From Mycolicibacterium sp. CBMA 226 (GTDB lineage: Bacteria > Actinomycetota > Actinomycetes > Mycobacteriales > Mycobacteriaceae), in contig NZ_VTGY01000022.1 of assembly GCF_009729075.1 (NCBI RefSeq), forward strand, positions 124,001-188,000: a DNA stretch of 64,000 bases, given 5' to 3'. The position numbers and the translations under genes are program-made. This document shows, piece by piece, positions 8,416 to 17,137 of this stretch. Position 1 is the first letter of the stretch; every line of letters begins with the position of its first letter. A model generated the notes under the pieces. It had not been told where the DNA came from and searched no databases. It saw only the letters and a list, made by a program, of their open reading frames with translations.

Positions 8416-8915
8416 CTGGTACCAAAACACTGACGTTACTCTCGCACGATAAGTGGCTCGATGTTGCGGACTATCGTCTTTCTACTCACACAATCGAGAA
8501 CATCCGACACGTCGATAGTCCGGAAGACCTCAAATGTTTGGAACTTTCCGGCCGATACGGCGCTGTGGGATCGGAAAAAATTGTCGTAAACTTCGATAAT
8601 TCCTTCCGTACACTTGCCCTCGGATTCGAGCATGATGCTCAATTCGCACTCTCCAACTGCGATGTGCAGTGGACTCAACTCGACGAGACTCTCGCCCAAC
8701 TGACGATAACGCACGAGTCATACACCAGATCCGTCACGTTTCCCCACCACCGCGACTGGGTCGAGGATGATTTCAACTTCGACATGAGCTCATATGAAGA
8801 TTTTGATTTTGGCTTGTGGATATACGGCTTGAAGGCTGACCCAGACCTCAGGCAACGGTTGACGCACGAATGGGCAGGGGCGGCATGGGCGCGGCATGGT
8901 GGGTCGATTGTCTAA
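8412..8915 (+). CDS. Immunity-like protein of unknown family
   Basis: 167 aa, starting at the ATG overlapping the stop of the effector tail. It is acidic, soluble, without signal peptide or membrane helix, and rich in Asp, Leu and aromatic residues (DDFNFDMSSYEDFDFGLWIY). The stretch is visibly more AT-rich than the surrounding ESX genes, suggesting separate acquisition. Size, acidity and position directly behind a truncated coding tail fit an immunity protein for a lost toxin. I see no motif that names the family. Confidence 0.55.
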   Translation: MTGTKTLTLLSHDKWLDVADYRLSTHTIENIRHVDSPEDLKCLELSGRYGAVGSEKIVVNFDNSFRTLALGFEHDAQFALSNCDVQWTQLDETLAQLTITHESYTRSVTFPHHRDWVEDDFNFDMSSYEDFDFGLWIYGLKADPDLRQRLTHEWAGAAWARHGGSIV

Positions 8916-9090
8916 TCCACTACAGGTCAACACTCAGAACTCAGAACACCTTCGAGGCCGCACAGGCTGTGGCCAACCAAGCACTTGAACTGCGGGAGCA
9001 CCTCGCGCAAATAACCCTGGAGTGGGAACAACTGTCAGACAACTGGGAAGGTAAGGCCGCATCCGCTTATTTGCACGCATGGAATCCCGG
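8885..9090 (+). pseudogene. WXG100-type gene truncated by IS110 sequence
   Basis: The frame encodes NTFEAAQAVANQALELREHL, a second helix segment, then the turn NWEGKAASAYLHAW. The W-E-G turn between two helices is the WXG100 hallmark. Coding stops being WXG-like exactly at 9091, where IS110 left-end sequence begins, so the second half is missing. The natural start is unclear; ATG 8885 overlaps the immunity-like gene. In other actinobacteria a WXG100 gene often precedes toxin cassettes; here it sits beside the toxin relic. Confidence 0.6.
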
Positions 9091-9473
9091 GTCCAGTCAC
9101 GTTGCTCCCATCGGTGTCGTTCAAAACCACTGGGGGCTGGCGCCCTGCTGTCGACACCACGGGGATTGAATCAGACCAAAGCCTGACAGGGACCAAGCTA
9201 GTCAGACAGCAGGAGCCAGCACCGGTGCCCGCTCAGTGGCGAGCGACCGGACTCGGCACCGCGTCCCGGGGGGACGCCGCGTGGCCGCGGCGTGGGCAGT
9301 ACACGATGAAGCCAGTCGCCTCGTAGGCCTGAAGACGACGGCATACGCATGTTTAGCCACACGCAGCGCGCCGAGTCGCCGCGAGCATACCGCGGGGATC
9401 ACCCGTCTGCTGCGCGGATGATGTGCCCCCACACTCGCCGGGGTATGCACCGATACTCGGATGGGGCGGGCTA
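9091..9473 (-). mobile_element. Solo IS110-family left end without transposase
   Basis: About 383 bp, matching 48671-49049 with only scattered substitutions and a small indel (roughly nine in ten bases identical by eye). In the intact element this piece is the noncoding region upstream of the transposase plus its GTG and next few codons. Here the match stops four codons into the gene, fused to a WXG100 fragment, and no transposase follows. A stem ACGCCGCG/CGCGGCGT with a TGGC loop (9274-9293) is conserved in both copies. In IS110 elements this region encodes the bridge RNA. From 9474 to 9651 I see no gene. Confidence 0.8.
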
Positions 9474-9651
9474 GGCCGGACTTGTGCCCGCGGATGGCGG
9501 GGATGTCGCGCTCGGGAAGGGGTACCGGGCGAGAACTGCTTTCCGTCGTGACGCCGCCCCGAGGGGCAATGCTCCGGTCAGATCCCTCGCTCTGCCGGGG
9601 AGGCGCGGTCAGGACGCGATGCGTGGAATCCTGAGGGGGGAGGGGGCGACG

Positions 9652-10533
9652 GTGTCGGGTAAGTCGGGTTTTCGTAACGTGGAGTCACGGCAGCGCTATC
9701 TTGGGGTCTACGACCGTCTGCGTGCGCTGAGCCCAGCGCCGGATGCTGTGCATGATGTGCCAACAGATTTCGGTGTCGTGCGCGTGTATCAGCACGGGTC
9801 TGAGGGCGGGATTCCTGTGGTGTTGTTGCACTGCTTCTGGGCGACCTCGGCAATATGGGCCGAGTACGTATCCGCTCTCACAAGCGATTTCACTGTTTAC
9901 ACCGTTGATCTACTCGGCCAACCCGGTGCCAGTGTCCAGTCGAGATCGATGAAATCCGGGCAAGACTGCGCCTGCTGTCTTGGCCAGGTGCTCGGCGGAC
10001 TCGGCTTGGCAGGCGTGCATCTCGTCGGACATTCCTATGGAGGATGGACGGCCGCACAAATCGCGGCACGGATTCCAGACCGACTCGCCTCAGTGACGCT
10101 CATCGAGCCCGTCAACACGGTCGCCCGATTGTCGACGCGGTTCTGGCGAACCGGAGCCTTGCTGTTGCTGCCAGGTGCTGAGCGTAAGCAGCGCACCGTA
10201 GCCGCGATTCTCGGTCACCCGGCGCCGGGCAGCCTCCTCGATAGTGTCATGGAGCTGGTGATGGCTGCCGGCTCCGCGTTCGCTTCTTTCGGCACGCCAT
10301 TTCCCCGGTACATACCTGATTCTCTGTTGTGCTCAGTCGAGGTGCCCGTGCAGGTTCTGTTGGCAGGAAACACTATTCACGACTCCGAACGGGGACTCGA
10401 CCGGATACGTCGCGTCGTGCCTTCGTGGGGGTATCGCTTGTGGCCGGAAGCGACGCATATGTTGCCGTGCGAGGCCGTGAGCGACGTCGTCACCTGTATC
10501 CGCAGCTTCGCTCACGAGCACGCTGCAGGCTGA
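9652..10533 (+). CDS. Alpha/beta-fold hydrolase
   Basis: 293 aa from GTG 9652, chosen because GGGGGGAGGG lies just upstream; a longer frame from 9484 is open but lacks a ribosome site. The nucleophile elbow GHSYGG (Ser at ~133), the oxyanion segment LLHCFWATS and a C-terminal ATHMLP histidine give an alpha/beta hydrolase triad; the acidic residue is probably in the NTIHDSERGLD segment. No signal peptide. Substrate unknown. It lies between the IS110 relic and the ESX core, convergent with the DUF5336 gene, and may not be part of the secretion system. Confidence 0.8.
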   Translation: MSGKSGFRNVESRQRYLGVYDRLRALSPAPDAVHDVPTDFGVVRVYQHGSEGGIPVVLLHCFWATSAIWAEYVSALTSDFTVYTVDLLGQPGASVQSRSMKSGQDCACCLGQVLGGLGLAGVHLVGHSYGGWTAAQIAARIPDRLASVTLIEPVNTVARLSTRFWRTGALLLLPGAERKQRTVAAILGHPAPGSLLDSVMELVMAAGSAFASFGTPFPRYIPDSLLCSVEVPVQVLLAGNTIHDSERGLDRIRRVVPSWGYRLWPEATHMLPCEAVSDVVTCIRSFAHEHAAG

Positions 10534-10606
10534 GCGAGGCGGACCACCAGCTCTCCAGCCCAGCGCCGTACCTGCATGTCTCCAGGTAGAGAATCGAGAC
10601 AGGTCG

Positions 10607-10625
10607 GGCGCCACCGCGAGGCGCC
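10607..10625. terminator. Possible bidirectional hairpin between convergent genes
   Basis: GGCGCC, a 7-nt spacer, and GGCGCC form a 6-bp GC stem in the 101-bp gap between the hydrolase (plus) and DUF5336 (minus) genes. There is no T-tract, as is common in mycobacteria. Placement between convergent genes is the main support. Confidence 0.35.
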
Positions 10626-10634
10626 GTCGACGAC

Positions 10635-11408
10635 TCAGGCGTTCGGATCAGCGGCGTGACGCTCGCGGTATCCGGCAGGGTCGACTGCGTTGTGGTGCGG
10701 TTCGGCTGCAGGTCCCGTTGGCGCGGCGGTCCCAGTGTTTACGTGCCCTGTGTGCGCAGCCGATGGTCTAGTGGTTCCCTGTTGCTGGTCGGCGAACGCG
10801 ATGTATCGCCGATAATGCGAGAGCATCGCCTCGGGACTCGGCTGTGCCTGTGCAGCCGCCTCCGCCCGACCAGAGTCGCCCCAGTGGCCGCGTGGCGCTA
10901 CTTGCCGGGTCGCTGCGATATAGGCCTGGTAGGCAGCATAATAGGCTTGGTTTGGGTCGTCGGGCACCGCGGCGGCCGTGGTGCTGGTCTTGCGGCGAAC
11001 GTCGAGTGCGATACCCGCTATGGCCACGGCCGTCTGCATCCCTCCGAGCACCACGATGACGATCGGCACCCAACCGGGCCGATCGGCTTCGATGAGCGTT
11101 GCCGTCCCGTCGAGGAATCCGGCGGCCGCCAGCGTCACCACGACCCACTGGCGAGGCGCGTCGGAAGGTAGTGCGGTGAGCGCCGCGACGACTCCCGCTA
11201 GCACGCTGAATCGAACGGCCCACCCGGGGTGGGCCGGCGGAACCACACTGACGCCATACGTCGCCACACCGATCACAGCGGTCGCGAGCGCTAGGTAGCC
11301 GACGGCGCGGTCGACCCCGGGCCGGCCGCGCCGATCCGCTACGCCGGTGTGAGACAACGAGTACCGGGCGTGCACGGGTGTCGTCGCTCCCGGGTGACTG
11401 TAGGCCAC
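10635..11408 (-). CDS. DUF5336 membrane protein (34 kDa antigen-like)
   Basis: 257 aa from GTG 11408. Four hydrophobic helices (about 38-56, 65-83, 88-105 and 114-135) are followed by a long hydrophilic tail rich in Ala, Gln, His and Pro. This matches the mycobacterial DUF5336 group that includes the 34-kDa antigenic protein. It begins 3 nt after the eccE stop, so the two are probably co-translated. Its tail repeats QAYYAAYQAYIAAT. No function is known; proximity suggests an accessory membrane part of this ESX system (inference). Confidence 0.75.
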   Translation of the reverse strand: MAYSHPGATTPVHARYSLSHTGVADRRGRPGVDRAVGYLALATAVIGVATYGVSVVPPAHPGWAVRFSVLAGVVAALTALPSDAPRQWVVVTLAAAGFLDGTATLIEADRPGWVPIVIVVLGGMQTAVAIAGIALDVRRKTSTTAAAVPDDPNQAYYAAYQAYIAATRQVAPRGHWGDSGRAEAAAQAQPSPEAMLSHYRRYIAFADQQQGTTRPSAAHTGHVNTGTAAPTGPAAEPHHNAVDPAGYRERHAADPNA

Positions 11409-11411
11409 CGC

Positions 11412-13106
11412 TCACTCCTTTGCCTCGAATGATGCTCTGAGGTAGCGCATCTCGTCGTCAGTGGCAACCATCTTGACCACGGCGTACCCGGCGCGGGTGC
11501 GCACCCTGACGACGTCATCGGCGCTATCGAGCAGTTCTAGAGCAACATCGGCATCCGGCGAGGCCACTGCATTCCGGGGTTTGAGGACCATTGCGGTCAC
11601 ACCGGCTCGCACCGGCTGTTCGGCGACGCCGTCGAACATCTCCACCGAATAGTTGCGCTCAGCGCCGGCCTTCAACGCTGGCCGGCCCAGATCAGTCACT
11701 CGCAGCATGCCCGGGTCGGCGACTTCGGCGACCATGGGGTGCCAGGCGCCGGGCCGGCGGGTGTGAACACGGACCCGCGCGCCGAGGGCCAATGCTCGCA
11801 GCACCACTTGCTGCCCTAGATGCAGCGTTCCGCAGATCTCGACACGCTCGAGCTGCGCCCCGAACAGCGTCAGCGCGACAGCACGGCCCCGGTCGTCGGC
11901 TCCGATCAGCTGTCCACATCCAGAGACCGGCACAGTTAACCCTGCGAGCGCCTCGGTGCTGCCGGTAGCCCAGGTGCCTATGCTGCGATAACGCTGTGGC
12001 ACAGGCAAACTCGCCAACAATGACATGTACTGCCGACCCGGCAGTGCTACATGCCCGACCCGAGGCCGATCGGCGCGGCGGCGTCCATCCACACGTACCA
12101 GGGCCCGCACCTGCACCTGTGCGCCGGCGTTACGCAACGAAATGCAGAGTGTCGTCGAATAGCTGGGGATCGTCCACTGCATACCCAGCCCAGCGGACGT
12201 CAGGATCGTTGGGTCAATTGCGTAGGTGCGCAGCGTGAAGTCGCCCTCGTGGCAATCCTGCCACGTCTCGGCGATGCTCGTCAGTGCGACGCCGTCACAA
12301 AGCGCACCGGTGGCATGTGCTATCTGTGTCGCGGTCGCGATCTCGGGGCGTAATCCTGCCCCCGCCAATCGATTTGCTACTCGCCGGGTAGCCGCTGTCG
12401 CGGCGCGCACGATTCCGTCGTGCCCACCGCCGCGATGCGTGATCGCCTCGGCGCATGCTTGTGGATCGAAACGCAGTGTCACCCAGAGGTTGCGGTGTGC
12501 GATCGCCGGCAGCGGCCCCACCATCGCGTCGTACATCGCGGCGACGGGACCACGTCCCTGCGAGCGCGCGCCCTGGCTGATGATGTCGATGGAGTCCACT
12601 TCGATGTCGAACTGATGGAGGCAGTCGGCCAGCAACTGGATCGGCACCGAGTCACCGGACACGGTGGCCCCGGGTTCGAGCACCGTGAGCGCTTGCGGAT
12701 TTCCATGGATACGGATAAGAGACACCAATACCGTTCCATCCCAACGAAACCCGATGGGGCTTCCATCGGGCATCGTGGCATCGAAGGGTACCGGGATCGC
12801 CGCGGTCCCTCGCCGCCGGCGCCGTTCGCTCGTGAACGCCAGCCACCGCGCCGCCCGCCGTGGCAGCGTAGAGCCTCGGAAGCGGACCACCAGCGGCATT
12901 GCCAGTGCGACACCGCCCAGAGCGCCGTACCAGCCGCGGGTGCCAGACAGCAACGCGACCGTCAGTCCAGCGGCGACCAATCCTTCGATGAGCAAAAGAT
13001 CAGGCAGTGGGAGAACGCGTTGCGGCAGAATGCCGGTGGTCCGGGTGAACCGATCTGCGGACCGGGGCCACACCGGGTTGTGCACTGCGGCAGCAGTTTG
13101 TGTCAC
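11412..13106 (-). CDS. eccE: EccE, type VII secretion membrane component
   Basis: 564 aa from GTG 13106 with GGAG upstream; an open frame continues further 5' but overlaps the eccB promoter and start, so it was not used. Two membrane helices near the N-terminus (PLPDLLLIEGLVAAGLTVALL, then GALGGVALAMPLVVRF) precede a large extracytoplasmic domain, as in EccE of ESX-1, -2, -3 and -5. EccE sits at the periphery of the hexameric complex and helps hold MycP. ESX-4 of M. tuberculosis lacks a canonical EccE, so its presence argues against a simple ESX-4 locus. It is longer than usual (~460-540 aa). It diverges from eccB across 118 bp. Confidence 0.85.
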   Translation of the reverse strand: MTQTAAAVHNPVWPRSADRFTRTTGILPQRVLPLPDLLLIEGLVAAGLTVALLSGTRGWYGALGGVALAMPLVVRFRGSTLPRRAARWLAFTSERRRRRGTAAIPVPFDATMPDGSPIGFRWDGTVLVSLIRIHGNPQALTVLEPGATVSGDSVPIQLLADCLHQFDIEVDSIDIISQGARSQGRGPVAAMYDAMVGPLPAIAHRNLWVTLRFDPQACAEAITHRGGGHDGIVRAATAATRRVANRLAGAGLRPEIATATQIAHATGALCDGVALTSIAETWQDCHEGDFTLRTYAIDPTILTSAGLGMQWTIPSYSTTLCISLRNAGAQVQVRALVRVDGRRRADRPRVGHVALPGRQYMSLLASLPVPQRYRSIGTWATGSTEALAGLTVPVSGCGQLIGADDRGRAVALTLFGAQLERVEICGTLHLGQQVVLRALALGARVRVHTRRPGAWHPMVAEVADPGMLRVTDLGRPALKAGAERNYSVEMFDGVAEQPVRAGVTAMVLKPRNAVASPDADVALELLDSADDVVRVRTRAGYAVVKMVATDDEMRYLRASFEAKE

Positions 13107-13224
13107 GCGCTCGGGCTCCTTGTCCGCTGGGCCGGTCCGACCTGTCGGCTCCCAGCCACCCCCGGGCGGTGTTGTAGCCTTGTCCTGCTTGGCAGTTCGT
13201 GAACCACGTTGACGGGGGCAAGCT

Positions 13225-14733
13225 ATGCCAGCGCAAGTTACCACGCGAGCACAGGTCAATGGATACCGATTTTTGATCCGGCGCCTGGAGCACGCGCTGA
13301 TCCGTGCGGACTCGCGGATGATCCACGATCCGATGCGCGGACAGATGCGTTCGCTGCTGGTTGGGCTGGTCATCGCGGTACTGGTGTGCGGCGCGGCCGG
13401 GATCCTTGCATTCTTCAAACCCGCGCCCAGTCTTGGTGATTCGCAGATTGTGATGAGCAAGTCGTCGGGCGAAATGTTCATCCGAATCGGTGACCATCTT
13501 CACCCGGTGTTAAACATCGCGTCAGCGCGGCTCATCGCCGGCCGCAGCGAGAACCCCAAACCCGTCGACGATAAGTTCCTGAATGCACTGCCGCTGGGCG
13601 CGCCGGTCGGCATCGTCGGTGCACCGGCAAGCCTGGCCGCCGGTGCCGACGCCGGCACGTCCGCCTGGTCCGTCTGCGACAGTACCCAGACGCCAGCACC
13701 CACAGACGTCACTGCGACGCCCACGGTCGAGACCACCGTGGTGGCCGGTACTGCCCGACTCGGGGACGACATCCGCGCTGCCGAGCCGGCCCAGATGGTC
13801 CTGACCCGGGCCAGCGGGCAGACGTTCCTGATCTACGACGGTGTCCGCGCACCGATCGACCCCACTGATCCGGTGCTAGCGAACGCACTGCGCCTGGACG
13901 GCCGACGGCTGCGGCCGATGTCCATCGGCCTGCTGAACGCGTTTCCCCTCGTGGACCCCATCGTGCCGGTGACGGTTGACGGCGCCGGCTCGCCCACCGG
14001 TTACCTTCCGCAGCAATATCGAGTTGGTTCGATCGTCCGGACCGACGACTCGCGTGGAGAGCAGCTCTACGCGGTGCTGCGTGATGGGCTGCAGCGCATT
14101 TCGGCGACCGTCGCTGACATCATTCGCTATGGCGATCCGACGTCGGGACCGACCGCGGCCAGCACCATTTCGCCGGCACTGATCAGTGCCGCACCGGCCG
14201 CACACGCGTTGCGCGTCGACCATTACCCCTCCGCCTCTCCACAACTGGTTGCTGCCGAACCGGACCGGGTGGTGTGCATGTCCTGGCAGAGGACCCGGTC
14301 CGCCGCCGAATCCACCTCCAAACTATTGATCGGCCAGCGGCTACCGATCCCGCCTGGCGCGCAGCCCGTGCGGCTGGCCAGCGCCGATGGCAATGGGCCC
14401 GGTCTGGACGGCGTGTACCTGCAGCCGGGCACCGGTGAATACGTCCAGGCCACCGGGGCCGCAGCGGACAGCCGCTCAGCGGGCCCGCTGTTCTACATCT
14501 CGGACACCGGGCAGCGATTCCATGTCCGCGACCCGAAAACGGCGGCAGCACTTGGCGTGCACGGTTATCCGGCCACCCCCGATAGGCGCGATGACCAACC
14601 CAAACCGGCGCCGTGGCCGGTACTGCGTCTGCTACCACCGGGTCCGGAACTGGCGCAAGAGGCGGCGCTGATCGCGCACGACACGCTGGGGGCGGACCCG
14701 CAGGGGCAGAAGCTCGTGCTGCCGAAGAGCTAA
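13225..14733 (+). CDS. eccB: EccB, type VII secretion membrane protein
   Basis: 502 aa. The N-terminus RAQVNGYRFLIRRLEHALIR and DPMRGQMRSLLVGLVIAVL is diagnostic of EccB: a cytoplasmic helix, the conserved R-x-Q...GYRF motif and one membrane span (~42-65). The rest is the repeat-built outside domain, with one cysteine near 150 (SVCDS) and another near 352 (RVVCMSW), expected to form the conserved disulfide. GGGGG 6 nt upstream supports the ATG. EccB dimers cap the outer face of the ESX complex. It shares a divergent intergenic region with eccE. Confidence 0.95.
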   Translation: MPAQVTTRAQVNGYRFLIRRLEHALIRADSRMIHDPMRGQMRSLLVGLVIAVLVCGAAGILAFFKPAPSLGDSQIVMSKSSGEMFIRIGDHLHPVLNIASARLIAGRSENPKPVDDKFLNALPLGAPVGIVGAPASLAAGADAGTSAWSVCDSTQTPAPTDVTATPTVETTVVAGTARLGDDIRAAEPAQMVLTRASGQTFLIYDGVRAPIDPTDPVLANALRLDGRRLRPMSIGLLNAFPLVDPIVPVTVDGAGSPTGYLPQQYRVGSIVRTDDSRGEQLYAVLRDGLQRISATVADIIRYGDPTSGPTAASTISPALISAAPAAHALRVDHYPSASPQLVAAEPDRVVCMSWQRTRSAAESTSKLLIGQRLPIPPGAQPVRLASADGNGPGLDGVYLQPGTGEYVQATGAAADSRSAGPLFYISDTGQRFHVRDPKTAAALGVHGYPATPDRRDDQPKPAPWPVLRLLPPGPELAQEAALIAHDTLGADPQGQKLVLPKS

Positions 14734-14819
14734 ACCCTAGACGTGCTATTTCATGACATTGGTTACGCAGCGCCGGCGCGGATCAGGGGCGTGTCGAGGG
14801 GCGGGAATCAGGAGGGTGC

Positions 14820-15500
14820 GTGTTGACCGCCCGAGTTGACGACTACTTGTGGTGGAGGACATGGCGTCCGGGTTGGGCTGAGGCGCACTGTGTGACCCTC
14901 GTTGGCGACACCTCGGCCGCGGAGGTTATCGGCTCTCTTCGTGCCGACGTGCTGGGCTCAGTCCAGGGCATCGATGCGCTCTACGACCTTGCCGTCGCGG
15001 ATTGGCCTGCTGGTTTCGACCCTGGCCTGATCGGTGTGACCGAGATTGATGGCACGTGGGCGCTGATTGCTGAAATCAACGGCTTTGTTGGGGTGACCGA
15101 GCGGCTGATCGGGCCGATGTCCGTTGGGCGAACGATTGTGTCGCACTTCGCCAATGTCAACGCAGTCCACCGTTTCAATTGGTGGCGCGATGGACAACTG
15201 GTGGTGGATTTTGACTTGCTGTTTCCGGCAGAGCGGTTCGGTGCCGATCCGATGGCGCTACGTGATGATCTGGGTGCGGTAGGTGTTCCGTTGGATGCCG
15301 ATTCGGAGCAGATCGCCGGAATTGACTTGAGTGCGGCGGGATTTGCACTTGCCGAGCGTCTCACCGACGTAGCGTGCACACCGGAACTGTTCGAGCGCAG
15401 CGATTTTGTGGTGGCGCGGGTCGCGATCCCGGGCGCTGATGACCAACAACGATACGGAGAGGCGCTTCGCGCCGCCTGGTGCCATCCAGCGACCTGGTGA
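14820..15500 (+). CDS. DUF6461-family protein
   Basis: 226 aa. The start is GTG 14820 or, better spaced from AGGAGGG, TTG 14823. Segments such as CVTLVGDTSAAEVIG, GVTEIDGTWALIAEINGFVG and HFANVNAVHRFNWWRDGQLV are those of the actinobacterial DUF6461 family, small soluble proteins of unknown function. It stands between eccB and the convergent first eccD. Because DUF6461 genes occur in many contexts, a link to secretion is not assured. Confidence 0.75.
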   Translation: MLTARVDDYLWWRTWRPGWAEAHCVTLVGDTSAAEVIGSLRADVLGSVQGIDALYDLAVADWPAGFDPGLIGVTEIDGTWALIAEINGFVGVTERLIGPMSVGRTIVSHFANVNAVHRFNWWRDGQLVVDFDLLFPAERFGADPMALRDDLGAVGVPLDADSEQIAGIDLSAAGFALAERLTDVACTPELFERSDFVVARVAIPGADDQQRYGEALRAAWCHPATW

Positions 15501-15505
15501 CCTGG

Positions 15506-15522
15506 CGTTGGTGTAACCAACG
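15506..15522. terminator. Hairpin between convergent DUF6461 and eccD genes
   Basis: CGTTGGT, GTA, ACCAACG: a perfect 7-bp stem in the 38-bp gap between two convergent stop codons. Likely serves both strands. Confidence 0.45.
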
Positions 15523-15538
15523 TCCTGGAACACCACAT

Positions 15539-17002
15539 CTAGAGATGCAGTTCGCGGAAATACGCGTAGGCACCCATGATCCAGAATGCGAGCGGGAACA
15601 CCAACGCGATCGCCAGGTATTCGACGATCTCGACCAGACGCCGCTGTACCGGCGAGAAATCGAGCCGCGGCGCCACCAGCCCGCAGCCCAGCACCAACGC
15701 CGTGAGCATCACCAGGGCCAAGGCTGCTGGCATCCGCCAGCCGCCCACGGCGGTGGCATCGGCCAGGATGGCCACCAGGACCACCAGCAGACCCGCCGCG
15801 ATCAGTGTGGCGGATTGCACCAGGTCATGGTGGCTGCGTCCCCGCAGGCACAGCACGACAGCCACCGTGACCGCGAAAGCCGTTCCCTGCCAGAAGAACC
15901 CGACAGCGGCATGGACAACGAGGTAACAACCGACCAGCGCGGCGGCCGCTGACGCCACCAGGATGCCGGACAGATACTCGTTGGCTCGCCGAACTTGGTC
16001 CGTCATGTCCTCTTCGGTGGGGATGACCTGCTTACCGACGGCGTCAACGCCGTCCACTGTGGTGCCGCCGGCAGTATCGATGTCATCGAGCGGCTCGCCC
16101 GCCGTCGGCACTCGCGGGATGGGAAGTCGCGATAACACGATCGTCGCCCGCGGTGATAAATACACCACAATGACCGCCGCGGTGGCCAGCGCCGCTCCGA
16201 GCGCCCGTGGGCTCGCCTGCCACAGCAGCGATACCAACGCCGCCGGGCCACACAGCGCCGCGGCAGCGATCACCGCCGTGTACAGCGGCCGCGCACGGCG
16301 CGTGATGAGCAGCATCAGCAATGCGGCCAGGGCCGTCACGCCGATCGCCATCGGCAGCGAGGTCAGCCCGTGACCGCCCGGGACGACGTAGAGGGATCCG
16401 CCGAACATCAGTGGCAAGGAAATGGACCCCAACCACCCCGACGACGTGGACCCGCGGCGGCCCAGGATGCAGGCCGCCGTGGCCCAGCCGATCCCCGCGG
16501 CGAGGGCGATCATGCCTGCGGCCGGGCCAGGAGCCGAGCGCAACGCGCCCAGCATCACGGCGGTCACCGCCGCCACCAGACTCGCGCCGAACCAGCCGGC
16601 GCGGGCCGCGTGAGCGCTGATCCATTGCCGTGCGTCCCTGGGCGCGGCCGCGATGGGCCAGTTGACATCGTCGAACAACACTGGCTGGAACGGCGCCCCC
16701 ACCTGAGCCAGCACCAGGATGTCCCCATCGTGGATGCCGGCTTCTGCCAGCGACCGGCTCGGGTCGATCGGCGCGCCACCGATTTTGGCGAAGGTGAACC
16801 GGTTCCCGTCTCTCGTGACGGGCGGGGCACCGGCGGGGGAGTGCTCAGCGGCCAGGTCGATCACGGCGTTGACTATCGCGCCGATGGACAGGTACAGCGG
16901 CAGGCCGACATCGACCATGGTGGTGCCGACCAGCACGGTCACCCGGCTGAGTTCGGGTTCGGCGTCCGGTTCCACATCCAGTTCCGGCAGCGGCAGTGTC
17001 AT
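15539..17002 (-). CDS. eccD: EccD, type VII secretion channel protein (first copy)
   Basis: 487 aa. ATG 17002 is preferred because GGGGAGG lies 9 nt upstream; an ATG at 17020 is also in frame. An N-terminal ubiquitin-like domain (~15-100, with RVTVLVGTTMVDVGLPL and GDILVLAQVG) is followed by about eleven membrane helices ending FWIMGAYAYF, the EccD plan. EccD forms the membrane vestibule as a dimer per protomer. This copy is transcribed away from eccC and differs clearly from the second copy at 21154, so the locus encodes two EccD paralogues. Both look intact. Confidence 0.9.
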   Translation of the reverse strand: MTLPLPELDVEPDAEPELSRVTVLVGTTMVDVGLPLYLSIGAIVNAVIDLAAEHSPAGAPPVTRDGNRFTFAKIGGAPIDPSRSLAEAGIHDGDILVLAQVGAPFQPVLFDDVNWPIAAAPRDARQWISAHAARAGWFGASLVAAVTAVMLGALRSAPGPAAGMIALAAGIGWATAACILGRRGSTSSGWLGSISLPLMFGGSLYVVPGGHGLTSLPMAIGVTALAALLMLLITRRARPLYTAVIAAAALCGPAALVSLLWQASPRALGAALATAAVIVVYLSPRATIVLSRLPIPRVPTAGEPLDDIDTAGGTTVDGVDAVGKQVIPTEEDMTDQVRRANEYLSGILVASAAAALVGCYLVVHAAVGFFWQGTAFAVTVAVVLCLRGRSHHDLVQSATLIAAGLLVVLVAILADATAVGGWRMPAALALVMLTALVLGCGLVAPRLDFSPVQRRLVEIVEYLAIALVFPLAFWIMGAYAYFRELHL

Positions 17003-17137
17003 CGGATCGGGCCTCCCCATGGCCGTTCGTCGTGTACATGGTCGCGGCAGTCGTTGGCGGGTCGATCACGGGCACCGACCTTTCGGCGAGAATACCGAGA
17101 CCGTCTCGGGTAGCGTTGCCCCGGGATTCGGGGAGGG

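Noticed and set aside
9484..9651. Longer alpha/beta hydrolase start
   Set aside because: No ribosome site and unusual composition; GTG 9652 follows a strong purine tract.
13107..13481. N-terminal extension of EccE
   Set aside because: It would cover the eccB start and the divergent promoter region and has Arg/Cys/Pro composition unlike EccE.
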